A DNA stretch of 64,000 bases from Clostridia bacterium (GCA_017554615.1 JAFZHY010000013.1:98755-162754); one strand, 5' to 3'. Shown: positions 7,738 to 15,585, counted from the stretch's first letter. Notes: generated by a model not told the origin, from the letters alone. Numbers and translations are program-made.

Positions 7738-7925
7738 TTTGAAATAAAATCTGCTTTACTTTGTCCATAATTGGCTTCGTTTATATTTGCGCCAATACTT
7801 GTACCACTTCTAACTATTTGTTTAGATATTACACTCTCTTTTTTATCCTTAATTAAATATCTTTGTAACTTTATAATTCTTGCCGCAAAATCTATTGACT
7901 TTTCAATTAAAATGTTTTCCTTCAT
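7704..7925 (-). pseudogene. Truncated four-helix-bundle (23S rRNA intervening-sequence type) protein
   Basis: The first ~62 residues after the ATG at 7925 match the four-helix-bundle family (KSIDFAARIIKLQRYL; SGTSIGANINEANYGQSKAD), normally about 115-125 residues long and often found in 23S rRNA intervening sequences or free in genomes. At 7737/7738 the frame runs into repeat copy 1 and ends after about ten unrelated residues, so roughly the C-terminal half is missing. It has its own promoter-like sequence at 7942-7970. Function of the intact family is unknown. I infer a broken remnant left by recombination between repeat copies. Confidence 0.75.
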
Positions 7926-7941
7926 TATCATCACCAAGGAT

Positions 7942-7970
7942 ATTATATCAATAAAACTAAAGAAATTCAA
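7942..7970 (-). promoter_or_regulatory. Promoter-like sequence of the truncated four-helix-bundle gene
   Basis: TTGAAT (7965-7970), 17-bp spacer, TATAAT (7942-7947). The -35 overlaps the edge of repeat copy 2. Confidence 0.5.
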
Positions 7971-8123
7971 TTATTAATTATTCATTAGCGAAGCGGCTTC
8001 ACCATTCATTATTCATTAAAAAATCCTGTCAAACTTAATGAATGATGAATATTGAATAATGAAAAATGAATAATACAAAACAAAAAATCCTATCTTTCGA
8101 CAGGATTTTCGTTTTGGTGGGAG
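7969..8123 (-). repeat. 155-bp direct repeat, copy 2 (continuous with tRNA-Tyr)
   Basis: Second copy of the repeat at 7583-7737. Here the end bases are the genuine 3' end of tRNA-Tyr (8115-8123), so the repeat covers the tRNA terminator and its downstream flank. The two copies bracket the truncated four-helix-bundle gene. Confidence 0.9.
8085..8111 (-). terminator. Terminator of the tRNA-Pro/Thr/Tyr unit
   Basis: Minus-strand hairpin AAATCCTGTC-GAAA-GATAGGATTT followed by TTTTG, directly after the encoded CCA of tRNA-Tyr. Confidence 0.75.
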
Positions 8124-8199
8124 AGGGTGGATTCGAACCACCGAAGGCGGAGCCAACAGATTTACAGTCTGCCCCCTTTGGCCACTCGGGAACTCTCCC
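8115..8199 (-). tRNA. tRNA-Tyr (GUA anticodon)
   Basis: 85 nt including encoded CCA. Acceptor GGGAGAG / CTCTCCC, long variable arm typical of Tyr, anticodon GTA in CTGTAAATC, T-loop GGTTCGAATCC. Confidence 0.95.
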
Positions 8200-8275
8200 T
8201 GGAGCTGGTGATGGGACTCGAACCCGCGACCTGCTGATTACAAATCAGCTGCTCTACCAATTGAGCTACACCAGC
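8200..8275 (-). tRNA. tRNA-Thr (UGU anticodon)
   Basis: 76 nt with encoded CCA. Acceptor GCTGGTG / CACCAGC, anticodon TGT in the loop TTTGTAA. Directly abuts tRNA-Tyr with no spacer, so the two must be processed from one transcript. Confidence 0.95.
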
Positions 8276-8299
8276 AAATATTCAGTAACAACATTTCAT

Positions 8300-8328
8300 A
8301 TTATAAAATACTATTACCGATTTGTCAA
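8300..8328 (-). promoter_or_regulatory. Promoter of tRNA-Thr/Tyr
   Basis: Consensus TTGACA (8323-8328), 17-bp spacer, TATAAT (8300-8305), 25 bp before tRNA-Thr. Confidence 0.8.
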
Positions 8329-8349
8329 TACCCTTTTTTATCAAAAAGG

Positions 8350-8426
8350 TGGTCGAGGCGACAGGACTTGAACCTGCGGCATCTTGGTCCCAAACCAAGC
8401 ACTCTACCAAACTGAGCTACGCCTCG
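8350..8426 (-). tRNA. tRNA-Pro (UGG anticodon)
   Basis: 77 nt with encoded CCA. Acceptor CGAGGCG / CGCCTCG, anticodon TGG in the loop TTTGGGA, D-loop AGTTTGGTAGA. Confidence 0.95.
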
Positions 8427-8458
8427 AAAACAGTCAGTTTTTTACCAACGCAAAATAT

Positions 8459-8487
8459 ATTATACATATAATAGAGTGCTTTGTCAA
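8459..8487 (-). promoter_or_regulatory. Promoter of tRNA-Pro
   Basis: Consensus TTGACA (8482-8487), 17-bp spacer, TATAAT (8459-8464), about 32 bp before the tRNA. Confidence 0.8.
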
Positions 8488-8505
8488 GAATATTTTTAAA
8501 TTTTT

Positions 8506-9165
8506 TTAAATTATTTTTCCGTTTCTTAATGTTATAAGTTTTGTAAAGTGTTTTTTGTAATCTAAGTTATGGGTTACCATAATTACGGTTACTCCGTTTT
8601 TATTGATTTGTTTTATTAAATTTATTATTACATCCGAAGAATCAGAGTCAAGATTGCCTGTCGGCTCGTCTGCTATAATTATCTTAGGTTTATTTATCAT
8701 AGCACGGGCTATGGATACTCTTTGCATCTGCCCTCCTGACATTTCATTCGGCTTATGATATATTCTGTCTTCTAAACCTACTTTTAAAAGTTCTTCCTTT
8801 GCATATTCTATACGGTTTTTATGCTTTATTTTAGAATATGCCAGAGGAAGCATCACATTTTCAAGCGCTGTCATTCCTGGGATAAGATTAAAAGACTGGA
8901 ATACAAAGCCTAAAGTTTTATTGCGAAATTCGCTTATTTTTCTATCCCCCAAACTCCATATATCCCTTCCCTCTATTTCCACTTTACCTCCTGTTGGTTT
9001 TAAAAGCCCTGCAATTATATTTGATAATGTAGATTTTCCGCTTCCCGATTGGCCTACAATACCCACAAACTCCCCTTTATTTATTTTTATGTTAATATCT
9101 TCCAGAACTTTGACCTTTGTTTTCCCTAAGATATATTCTTTGTTTATACCCTCTAACTTTATCAT
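8506..9165 (-). CDS. ABC transporter ATP-binding protein (LolD/MacB/FtsE-like)
   Basis: A 219-residue nucleotide-binding subunit. Walker A GQSGSGKST at residues 38-46, Q-loop VFQSFNLIPGMTALENV, signature MSGGQMQR, Walker B IIIADEPTGNLDS and H-loop VTHN. The VFQSFNL and DEPTGNLD forms place it in the MacB/LolD/FtsE group, whose partners are FtsX-fold permeases used in lipoprotein or peptide export and peptidoglycan-hydrolase control. No permease gene adjoins it: tRNAs lie downstream and a divergent clpE-like gene upstream. Its partner must be encoded elsewhere. Start ATG follows CGGAGG. Confidence 0.9.
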   Translation of the reverse strand: MIKLEGINKEYILGKTKVKVLEDINIKINKGEFVGIVGQSGSGKSTLSNIIAGLLKPTGGKVEIEGRDIWSLGDRKISEFRNKTLGFVFQSFNLIPGMTALENVMLPLAYSKIKHKNRIEYAKEELLKVGLEDRIYHKPNEMSGGQMQRVSIARAMINKPKIIIADEPTGNLDSDSSDVIINLIKQINKNGVTVIMVTHNLDYKKHFTKLITLRNGKII

Positions 9166-9332
9166 TTTATCCTCCGTTTTAAGTACAACACTAAATTATT
9201 CTAATAATAATTTTTTAGTTTTGTGCATTTATTAATAGTATGTAAATTATTTTAAAAAATATTGAAATTATTTGTTTTTTAGTATATGATTTATAATGTG
9301 ATATGTTTTAAAACAAAAGGAGATTTATATAT

Positions 9333-11540
9333 ATGATATGTTGTAAATGCAAGAAAAACATGGCTGTTGTATTTATCAATAAATTTGAAAACGGTAAGCA
9401 GGTAAATGAAGGATATTGCCTTGCGTGTGCCAAAACTATGGGAATAAAACCGTTGGAACAGATGATGAATCAACTTGGTATATCCGATGCCGATTTAGAA
9501 AACTTAAACTCTGAAATGGGGGATTTTTTAAACGAAATGGGAGAGGGCAACAGTATGACACTTCCTCCTAACTTCGATTCATCCAAAAACGAAGCCTCCT
9601 CAAAAGGAGAAAAAATTGATTCAAAGAGTATGCTTGAAATTTATGGAACTTCCCTTACCCGTCGTGCAAGAGGTAACGAACTTGAAGTTGTTGTAGGAAG
9701 AGAAAAAGAAATTGAGCGTGTTCTTCATATTTTAAACAGAAAAACAAAGAATAACCCTGTGCTTTTAGGCGAACCAGGGGTTGGTAAAACTGCTGTTGCA
9801 GAAGGTGTTGCTATAAATATTGTAAAAGGCAATGTTCCTGAAAAACTGCTTGATTTTGAAGTGTATTTAATAGACTTTACTGCCCTTTTGGCAGGTACAC
9901 AGTTTAGAGGTCAGTTTGAGGGAAGACTTAAAAAACTAATTGATGAAGTTAAGGCAAGAAAAAATGTTATTTTAGTTATTGACGAACTTCATAATATTGT
10001 GGCTGCAGGAGATGCAGACGGAGCAATGAACGCTGCAAACATTCTAAAACCTGCTCTTTCAAGAGGGGAAATAAGAGTTATCGGTGCTACAACCTTTAAC
10101 GAATACCGAAAGCACATTGAAAAAGACTCTGCTTTAGAAAGAAGATTTGCCCCTGTTAATATTGACGAGCCAAGCGAAGAAGATTCATTTGAAATTTTAA
10201 AAGGGTTAAGACCGTTTTATGAAAATTATCATAACATCACTTTGTCTGATGAGGTTTTAAAAACTGCAGTTTCACTTTCTAAAAGATATATTCCTGAAAG
10301 ATTTTTGCCTGATAAGGCTATTGACCTTATAGACGAATGCGGGTCTAAGAAAAACTTAGAGAACAAAAAACTTGCAGAACTTAACACTCTTAACAAAAAA
10401 CTTTTAAAAGTTATAGAAGAAAGAGAAAACTTAGAAAAAGTGGAAGAAAATATTGATCCTGATTATCAGAAAATTTCTGAACTTAAAATGGAAGAATTAA
10501 AGATAAATGACAGGATAAAGGAACTTGAAAAAGATTCATTAAATCTTCCTGTTACGGTTGAAGATGTTGTTACGGTGGTTGAAAAGTTATCAGGCGTTCC
10601 TATCACCGACCTTAAGGAAAACGATATTAAACTTTTAAAAGATTTAAAAGAAAGAATGAACGAAAGAATTGTAGGACAGGATGATGCTCTTGACACAGTT
10701 TCTTCAGTTATAAGAAGAAACAGAGCAGGTCTTATAAAGAAGAAAAAACCGTCTTCCTTTATATTTGTCGGGCCGACAGGTGTTGGTAAAACCGAACTTG
10801 TAAAGACTCTTTCAAAAGAAATTCTCGGTACAGAAGATGCAATTATAAGATTTGATATGTCTGAATATATGGAAAAACACACAGTATCAAAACTTATCGG
10901 CTCTCCTCCTGGATATGTTGGATATGACAATGCAGGTCTTCTTACAGAAAAGGTCAGAAGAAACCCTTATTCAATTATTCTTTTTGATGAAATTGAAAAA
11001 GCACATACTGATATATTTAATATTCTTCTTCAGGTTTTAGATGACGGAAAACTTACAGACAGCCACGGAAAGACTGTTCATTTTGAAAATACAGTGGTTA
11101 TTATGACATCTAATGCAGGGTCTGATTACCGAAGTTCATCATTTGGGTTTATTGAAAATGAGAAAGAGTCAAGCAAGGAAAAGGTAAAAAGCGCTTTAAA
11201 AGAATTTTTCCGTCCTGAATTTTTAAACAGGGTTGACGAAATTGTTATATTTAATCATCTATCTAAAGAAAATATCAAAGGGATTGTAGATATAATGATT
11301 TCTGATTTACAAAAAGACCTTGACGATAAGGAAATTAAAATAAGACTTACAGAAGATGCAAAAGATTATCTTGCCACTAAAGGTTATGACGAAAAGTTTG
11401 GCGCAAGGCCTTTAAGGCGACTTATTCAAAAAGAAATAGAATCAGTACTTGCAGATATGTATATAAACGAAAAATTAAAGTATAACGACTTGGTTGAAGT
11501 TGGTTGTAAAGACAGCAAACTTACATTTAATATTATTTAA
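9333..11540 (+). CDS. clpE: ClpE-like AAA+ unfoldase with N-terminal zinc finger
   Basis: A 735-residue Hsp100 ATPase with two AAA+ modules. It starts with a Cys4 zinc finger (Cys3, Cys6, Cys29, Cys32) in place of the Clp_N repeats of ClpC/ClpA, as in ClpE. Walker A of D1 is GEPGVGKT (146-153) and of D2 GPTGVGKT (480-487); a coiled-coil middle region lies about 345-400; the second module has SPPGYVGYDNAG and an arginine-finger region FRPEFLNRVDE. It probably feeds proteins to ClpP. No McsA/McsB/CtsR genes and no CtsR direct repeat are seen upstream, so the usual heat-shock control is not evident here. Start ATG follows AAAGGAGA. Monocistronic, ended by a strong hairpin. Confidence 0.9.
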   Translation: MICCKCKKNMAVVFINKFENGKQVNEGYCLACAKTMGIKPLEQMMNQLGISDADLENLNSEMGDFLNEMGEGNSMTLPPNFDSSKNEASSKGEKIDSKSMLEIYGTSLTRRARGNELEVVVGREKEIERVLHILNRKTKNNPVLLGEPGVGKTAVAEGVAINIVKGNVPEKLLDFEVYLIDFTALLAGTQFRGQFEGRLKKLIDEVKARKNVILVIDELHNIVAAGDADGAMNAANILKPALSRGEIRVIGATTFNEYRKHIEKDSALERRFAPVNIDEPSEEDSFEILKGLRPFYENYHNITLSDEVLKTAVSLSKRYIPERFLPDKAIDLIDECGSKKNLENKKLAELNTLNKKLLKVIEERENLEKVEENIDPDYQKISELKMEELKINDRIKELEKDSLNLPVTVEDVVTVVEKLSGVPITDLKENDIKLLKDLKERMNERIVGQDDALDTVSSVIRRNRAGLIKKKKPSSFIFVGPTGVGKTELVKTLSKEILGTEDAIIRFDMSEYMEKHTVSKLIGSPPGYVGYDNAGLLTEKVRRNPYSIILFDEIEKAHTDIFNILLQVLDDGKLTDSHGKTVHFENTVVIMTSNAGSDYRSSSFGFIENEKESSKEKVKSALKEFFRPEFLNRVDEIVIFNHLSKENIKGIVDIMISDLQKDLDDKEIKIRLTEDAKDYLATKGYDEKFGARPLRRLIQKEIESVLADMYINEKLKYNDLVEVGCKDSKLTFNII

Positions 11541-11543
11541 TTT

Positions 11544-11577
11544 AAAAAACTTCGGAACTTTAATTCCGAAGTTTTTT
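11544..11577. terminator. Bidirectional terminator between clpE-like and stalk/YadA-like genes
   Basis: Fourteen-base perfect inverted repeat AAAAAACTTCGGAA / TTCCGAAGTTTTTT with a 6-nt loop, serving convergent genes. Confidence 0.9.
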
Positions 11578-11595
11578 ATATTCTTTTGGGCAATT

Positions 11596-13656
11596 CTATT
11601 TTGCAACATATTCTTTAACAATTTCTTCAATCATTGCTTTAACATCAGATTCAAACATTAATTTTTCTCTTACACCATTTCTTGTAAAGTAAAGATTAAC
11701 ACCATCAAATTCCAATGCTCCATCAGATAAAGTATTGCTAAGTGTTCCTGCGTTTATTAAAAGAGATGGATACTTTCCATTACTTGCAGCAATTTCAAGA
11801 ATAGCATTTACTTCTGCACTGTTTTGTGTTCCTATTCCTACAAGTTTATTTTTCAAATCTCCGTATAGAGTATTACCAATATTTAACTCATTTGAACCGT
11901 TTGCTTTTGATGCATCCACTCTGTAGCCTATTAATATATTATTGTTTCCGCCTGTAAGATTAGCACCACTATATGCACCTATAAGTGTATTTGATGACCC
12001 TTTGTTATCCTTACCTGAGTGCATCCCTACATATACATTATTGGAAGTGTTTTCATTTGCATATCCTGCTAAATGCCCGATACCTACATTATATTTACCG
12101 GTAGTAGTATTTGATAATGTAGAATGTCCCACACCTACATTACTGGTTGCTTTATCTTCCTGTCCGTTTGCATTTTTTACAGAAGTCATTTTATTACCTG
12201 AACTTGTTCCGATAGAAATATTGTAGTCGCCACCGCCACCTTTATATTGAGCCATTTCTCCTATTGCTATATTGTTATTGTTGGTAGTTGATACTCCTTT
12301 TTGTGCGTAAGAACCTATTGCTATATTAGATTTTCCGCCAACACGGCCAGCCATACTTCCGTGACCAACCGATATATTGTCATTACCATTTGTAGTATCA
12401 GTTTGTGATGCTGAACCAAGGGCTATATTTCTCTGGCCAGAGGTATTACGCCATAATGCATCTGCACCTATTGCAATATTAAATCTTCCTGTTGTATTTC
12501 TGGTAAGTGCAAAAGTTCCTATTGCATAGTTTCTATCTCCGCTTATATTTTCAGCCAGTGCAAGTCTTCCCAATGCAACATTACGGCTTCCTACTGTATT
12601 ATCACGAAGTGCTTCAGTGCCGATTGCGGTATTCCAGTACCCGCTTGTGTTATTAGCCATAGCATCTTTGCCTATACCGACATTAAGTTCTCCTGTTGTA
12701 TTATACTGACCGACATTTTTCCCAAGATATACATTTCCTTGCGATGAATCTGAAAGTTGCATTTCTACTGTTTTGTTTCCGTTTTCGTCTAAAAATTCAA
12801 CTTCTGCAGAATTTTCAGATATTATTTTTTTAATTGAAATGTTTTTTATAGTTCCATCAAAAATGCCTGACTCTTTAAGTGGGTCTGCAATATCTGTGAG
12901 TAATATTTTAAAATCACCATTTTCTTTAGAACGGATACCGAATGCATAATGTTTTGGGCCTCCGCCATTATAGGTTATAAAAGGTTCAGAATTTCCTATT
13001 ACCACACTGAATGCAACCGAAGCATTAGGGCTGGATGCTTTAGAACAGTCAGTTACATCAAATTCTATCTGATAAAGGTTAGTTCCTGTGTTTTCAGGCA
13101 TATTAAATACTAAAGGTGTTACTTCGCCTATGGTATGTTTAAATCCGTTTTTAAAATCACCTGTCCAGCCTTTAGATTCCCAACCGTAAGGACTGGCAAG
13201 TTCTTCGCCTAAAATAACACTATATGTATTCTCGTCATTAGAAGTAATTAAAACACTTTTATTTACATCATCCCATTTAACCGAAACATCAAGACTTTCT
13301 GCTACTGCTCTTACAGGGACTAAAGTTCTTCCGTCTATTATAACAGGTGCCACATCTAAAGATGACACACTGCTATCTTTAACTAACATTTTATCATCAA
13401 CCTGCATAACAACTGTTTTTTCATTTTTTGTTCCTACTATTGTCTTAGTATCAGAAACCCATTCTACCGATGCACCAAGTTTTTCAAAAATGCCTCTCAT
13501 AGGAACCATTGTTCGTCCGTCGATAATTTGAGGGTTTACATCAAATATAACTTCCTCTCCGTCTACATAAACCGATATATCGCCTTGTGCAGATACAGTT
13601 AAGGAAAGTGCAAAGGTTAAGGCAACCACCATAAATAAGATTTTTAATTTTTTCAT
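11596..13656 (-). CDS. Secreted protein with copper-amine-oxidase-N-like stalk domain and YadA-type head repeats
   Basis: A 686-residue exported protein. Signal peptide about 1-24 (ending VSAQG); a duplicated copper amine oxidase N-terminal-like domain (about 25-140) with DGRTMVPMRGIFEKLGA and DGRTLVPVRAVAESLDV; a beta-rich domain (about 145-290); then about fourteen YadA/Hia-like head repeats (about 305-610; NVALGRLALAENISGDRN and similar) that form a left-handed parallel beta-roll in trimeric adhesins and phage tail fibres; and a C-terminal segment with SDGALEFDGVNLYFTRNG typical of phage-derived fibres. No sortase motif, SLH domain or outer-membrane anchor is visible. ATG at 13656 is preferred over 13665 because AGAAAGGA then has normal spacing. 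Probably a cell-surface or released fibrous protein; function unknown. Confidence 0.85.
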   Translation of the reverse strand: MKKLKILFMVVALTFALSLTVSAQGDISVYVDGEEVIFDVNPQIIDGRTMVPMRGIFEKLGASVEWVSDTKTIVGTKNEKTVVMQVDDKMLVKDSSVSSLDVAPVIIDGRTLVPVRAVAESLDVSVKWDDVNKSVLITSNDENTYSVILGEELASPYGWESKGWTGDFKNGFKHTIGEVTPLVFNMPENTGTNLYQIEFDVTDCSKASSPNASVAFSVVIGNSEPFITYNGGGPKHYAFGIRSKENGDFKILLTDIADPLKESGIFDGTIKNISIKKIISENSAEVEFLDENGNKTVEMQLSDSSQGNVYLGKNVGQYNTTGELNVGIGKDAMANNTSGYWNTAIGTEALRDNTVGSRNVALGRLALAENISGDRNYAIGTFALTRNTTGRFNIAIGADALWRNTSGQRNIALGSASQTDTTNGNDNISVGHGSMAGRVGGKSNIAIGSYAQKGVSTTNNNNIAIGEMAQYKGGGGDYNISIGTSSGNKMTSVKNANGQEDKATSNVGVGHSTLSNTTTGKYNVGIGHLAGYANENTSNNVYVGMHSGKDNKGSSNTLIGAYSGANLTGGNNNILIGYRVDASKANGSNELNIGNTLYGDLKNKLVGIGTQNSAEVNAILEIAASNGKYPSLLINAGTLSNTLSDGALEFDGVNLYFTRNGVREKLMFESDVKAMIEEIVKEYVAK

Positions 13657-13722
13657 AAAAAACATCCTTTCTGTCGGTTGGAATTAGTACACTTTTTAAA
13701 GGATATTTATCAAATTAAAAAA

Positions 13723-13872
13723 GTGTATGGCCGAGGCCATACACCGAAAAATACAGCTCCGGTCGCCAAACCAATTGCATCAGCCATAAGCACGCAAAAA
13801 AGAAGCTATATTTTTACCTATTGTAAAAATACGCACTTATGGCTAAAAATATTCAATTGGTTTGGCATTTTC
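13723..13872 (-). promoter_or_regulatory. Structured 5' leader of the stalk/YadA-like gene with terminator hairpin
   Basis: Minus-strand RNA starting almost at the transcript start: a 13-bp outer stem (13854-13866 with 13765-13777), a 9-bp stem inside it (13836-13844 with 13782-13790), and a 9-bp hairpin (13823-13831 with 13809-13817). Then comes a single-stranded motif CGACCGGAGCTGTATTTTTC and a 22-nt perfect GC-rich hairpin (13723-13744) followed by TTTTTT. The last hairpin is a classical terminator about 67 nt before the start codon. AGCCAUA in the stem could pair instead with the UAUGGC of the terminator arm, a possible antiterminator. Confidence 0.65.
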
Positions 13873-13873
13873 T

Positions 13874-13902
13874 ATTTTAACATAATATTTTTATTAATGC
13901 AA
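13874..13902 (-). promoter_or_regulatory. Sigma-A promoter of the stalk/YadA-like gene
   Basis: TTGCAT (13897-13902), 17-bp spacer, TAAAAT (13874-13879). The folded leader begins about 7 nt downstream of the -10. Confidence 0.7.
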
Positions 13903-13930
13903 TATAATATTATTATGCTTTTTTTGCAAT

Positions 13931-13960
13931 AAAAAATGCAGTACCTAACAAGGTACTGCA
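13931..13960 (-). terminator. Terminator after the ZIP transporter gene
   Basis: Arms TGCAGTACC (13937-13945) and GGTACTGCA (13952-13960) followed on the minus strand by TTTTTTA. Confidence 0.85.
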
Positions 13961-13978
13961 CTAAAAATAAACAAACTA

Positions 13979-14734
13979 TTAAATTAAACCTATAAGTACA
14001 ACCATTAAAATACCTGTAATTAAGGCAAAGGTTGCATTTTTTTGAAATCCGTGCTCATGAGATTCGGGTATAATTTCGTCTGACACAACATAAATAATTG
14101 CGCCGAATGTAAAAGCATTGAAAAACAAAAGAAGTACCGGTGGAAGTGTTCCTAAGATTATCCCCAATATAACACCAGGAAGCATCATAAGAGCGACAAT
14201 TAGAGATATTAGAAATGTTTTAGCCTTACTCATACCTGACATAATAAGAGGAACTGCCACAATAAGCCCTTCAGGAATTTTCTGCACTACCATAGAAAGA
14301 GCAATAATAAGCCCTTCTTTAGTTAAACCTTCGGCAAACGAAAGACCTGTTGCCAACCCTTCAGGAATATTATGGATAGCGATTGCAATAATTAAAAGTA
14401 AGATTCTGTTGGTTGATTTATATTTTTTGTTATCCTCTTTTATTTCCCCGTCTGAATGGATATGTATATGAGGCACAAATTTATCAATAACACTTATAAA
14501 TAAAGCACCCAAAAACACTCCCAAAACTGCCAGTAAGTTAAGTTTTATGGTATTTGTATCTAAAAAAGCAGACGGAAGCAAACCTAAAAAGGCAGCGCCA
14601 AGCATAACACCTGCTGCAAAGCCTAACAAGGCATCATTTGTTTTATGGGATATTTTTTTTACTAAAATTCCTAAAACAGAGCCTGATATACTGCTTATAA
14701 TAACTGTAAGTCCGGCAAGAAATCCATACAACAT
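13979..14734 (-). CDS. ZIP-family divalent metal transporter (GufA-type)
   Basis: A 251-residue polytopic membrane protein with about eight transmembrane segments and a short His-containing loop (HIHIHSDG) after the third. TM4 carries the metal site HNIPEG; the matching TM5 site reads QKIPEG, with Gln as in the GufA/BbZIP branch rather than the His of eukaryotic ZIPs. The family moves Zn, Fe or related divalent cations into the cytoplasm; the exact metal cannot be read from sequence. It lies 9 bp after proC and probably shares its transcript, ending at a clear hairpin. Confidence 0.9.
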   Translation of the reverse strand: MLYGFLAGLTVIISSISGSVLGILVKKISHKTNDALLGFAAGVMLGAAFLGLLPSAFLDTNTIKLNLLAVLGVFLGALFISVIDKFVPHIHIHSDGEIKEDNKKYKSTNRILLLIIAIAIHNIPEGLATGLSFAEGLTKEGLIIALSMVVQKIPEGLIVAVPLIMSGMSKAKTFLISLIVALMMLPGVILGIILGTLPPVLLLFFNAFTFGAIIYVVSDEIIPESHEHGFQKNATFALITGILMVVLIGLI

Positions 14735-14743
14735 AATTTTTCC

Positions 14744-15526
14744 CTACATTTCCTTTGTTCTTTTATAACATTTATCCATAGCACTAAGAAGAGTGCCTCT
14801 GAAATTCTTATCTTCAAGTTCTTTTACTGCACAAATTGTTGTTCCGTTAGGGGAACAAACCATATCCTTAAGTTCTCCAGGATGAATTCCAGTTTCCAAC
14901 ACCATTTTTGCAGAGCCTAAAACTGCTTGTGCTGCCATTTTAATCGCACTGTCTCTGGTAAGACCGTTTAAAACTCCCCCGTCTGCCAATGTTTCTATAA
15001 GCATATAAATATATGCAGGAGAGGAACTTGCAACTGCAATAGTTGCATCTATTAACTCTTCTTTTATAATCTGCACTTTGCCTGATTTTTCAAAAAGAGA
15101 TTTTACAAAATTAAATTCTTCATCACTGACATTTTCGTCCTTTGCCATAACAGTCATACCTTCGCCTACCATTAAAGGAGTGTTTGGCATTGTTCTTATT
15201 ATTTTATTGCTGTAATCAAGATATCCTTTAACTCTTTTAATAGTAATGCCAGGGGCAACGGTAACTATTACTTTATTTTTTATATCTTTCATATCGGATA
15301 AAACATCATTATAAAACTGAGGCTTTACGGTAAGAAAAATAATATCTGCCAAAAGGGCATCGGAAAAACTATCCATTAAGGACATACCATCATTCTTATA
15401 TTTTTCATAAACATTTTTATTAACATCATAAATTAAAATATCTTCTTTTTTTACTGAGCCTTCTTTTACAATTCCACCGATTATTGCAGATGCAATATTA
15501 CCTGCGCCGATAAATGCAATTTTCAT
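14744..15526 (-). CDS. proC: Pyrroline-5-carboxylate reductase
   Basis: Last step of proline synthesis, reducing pyrroline-5-carboxylate with NAD(P)H. The 260-residue product has the N-terminal dinucleotide-binding motif IGAGNIASAI (residues 5-14), the middle RTMPNTP and the C-terminal family signature region MAAQAVLGSA to HPGELKDMVCSPNGTT. Start ATG follows AAGGAGAAAAA. It lies just after the terminator of the aminotransferase gene with too little space for a separate promoter, so readthrough is likely. No other proline genes are nearby. Confidence 0.96.
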   Translation of the reverse strand: MKIAFIGAGNIASAIIGGIVKEGSVKKEDILIYDVNKNVYEKYKNDGMSLMDSFSDALLADIIFLTVKPQFYNDVLSDMKDIKNKVIVTVAPGITIKRVKGYLDYSNKIIRTMPNTPLMVGEGMTVMAKDENVSDEEFNFVKSLFEKSGKVQIIKEELIDATIAVASSSPAYIYMLIETLADGGVLNGLTRDSAIKMAAQAVLGSAKMVLETGIHPGELKDMVCSPNGTTICAVKELEDKNFRGTLLSAMDKCYKRTKEM

Positions 15527-15550
15527 ATTTTTTCTCCTTGTTAAATATTA

Positions 15551-15585
15551 AAAAAGTTTATCAATCGCTGATTGATAAACTTTTT
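15551..15585. terminator. Hairpin terminator after the aminotransferase gene
   Basis: Fifteen-base arms AAAAAGTTTATCAAT / ATTGATAAACTTTTT with a 5-nt loop and T tail on the minus strand. It may act as a partial terminator, since proC lies only 25 bp further on. Confidence 0.8.

Noticed and set aside
8066..8371. Plus-strand frame of 101 codons
   Set aside because: It runs through tRNA-Tyr and tRNA-Thr and into the start of tRNA-Pro, all on the opposite strand; it includes the complement of tRNA loops, a common false gene call.
9236..9332. CtsR operator before the clpE-like gene
   Set aside because: No AGGTCAAA-type direct repeat is present in the 97 bp before the start.
10466..10930. Minus-strand frame of 154 codons within the clpE-like gene
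   Set aside because: Antisense shadow of conserved AAA+ sequence.
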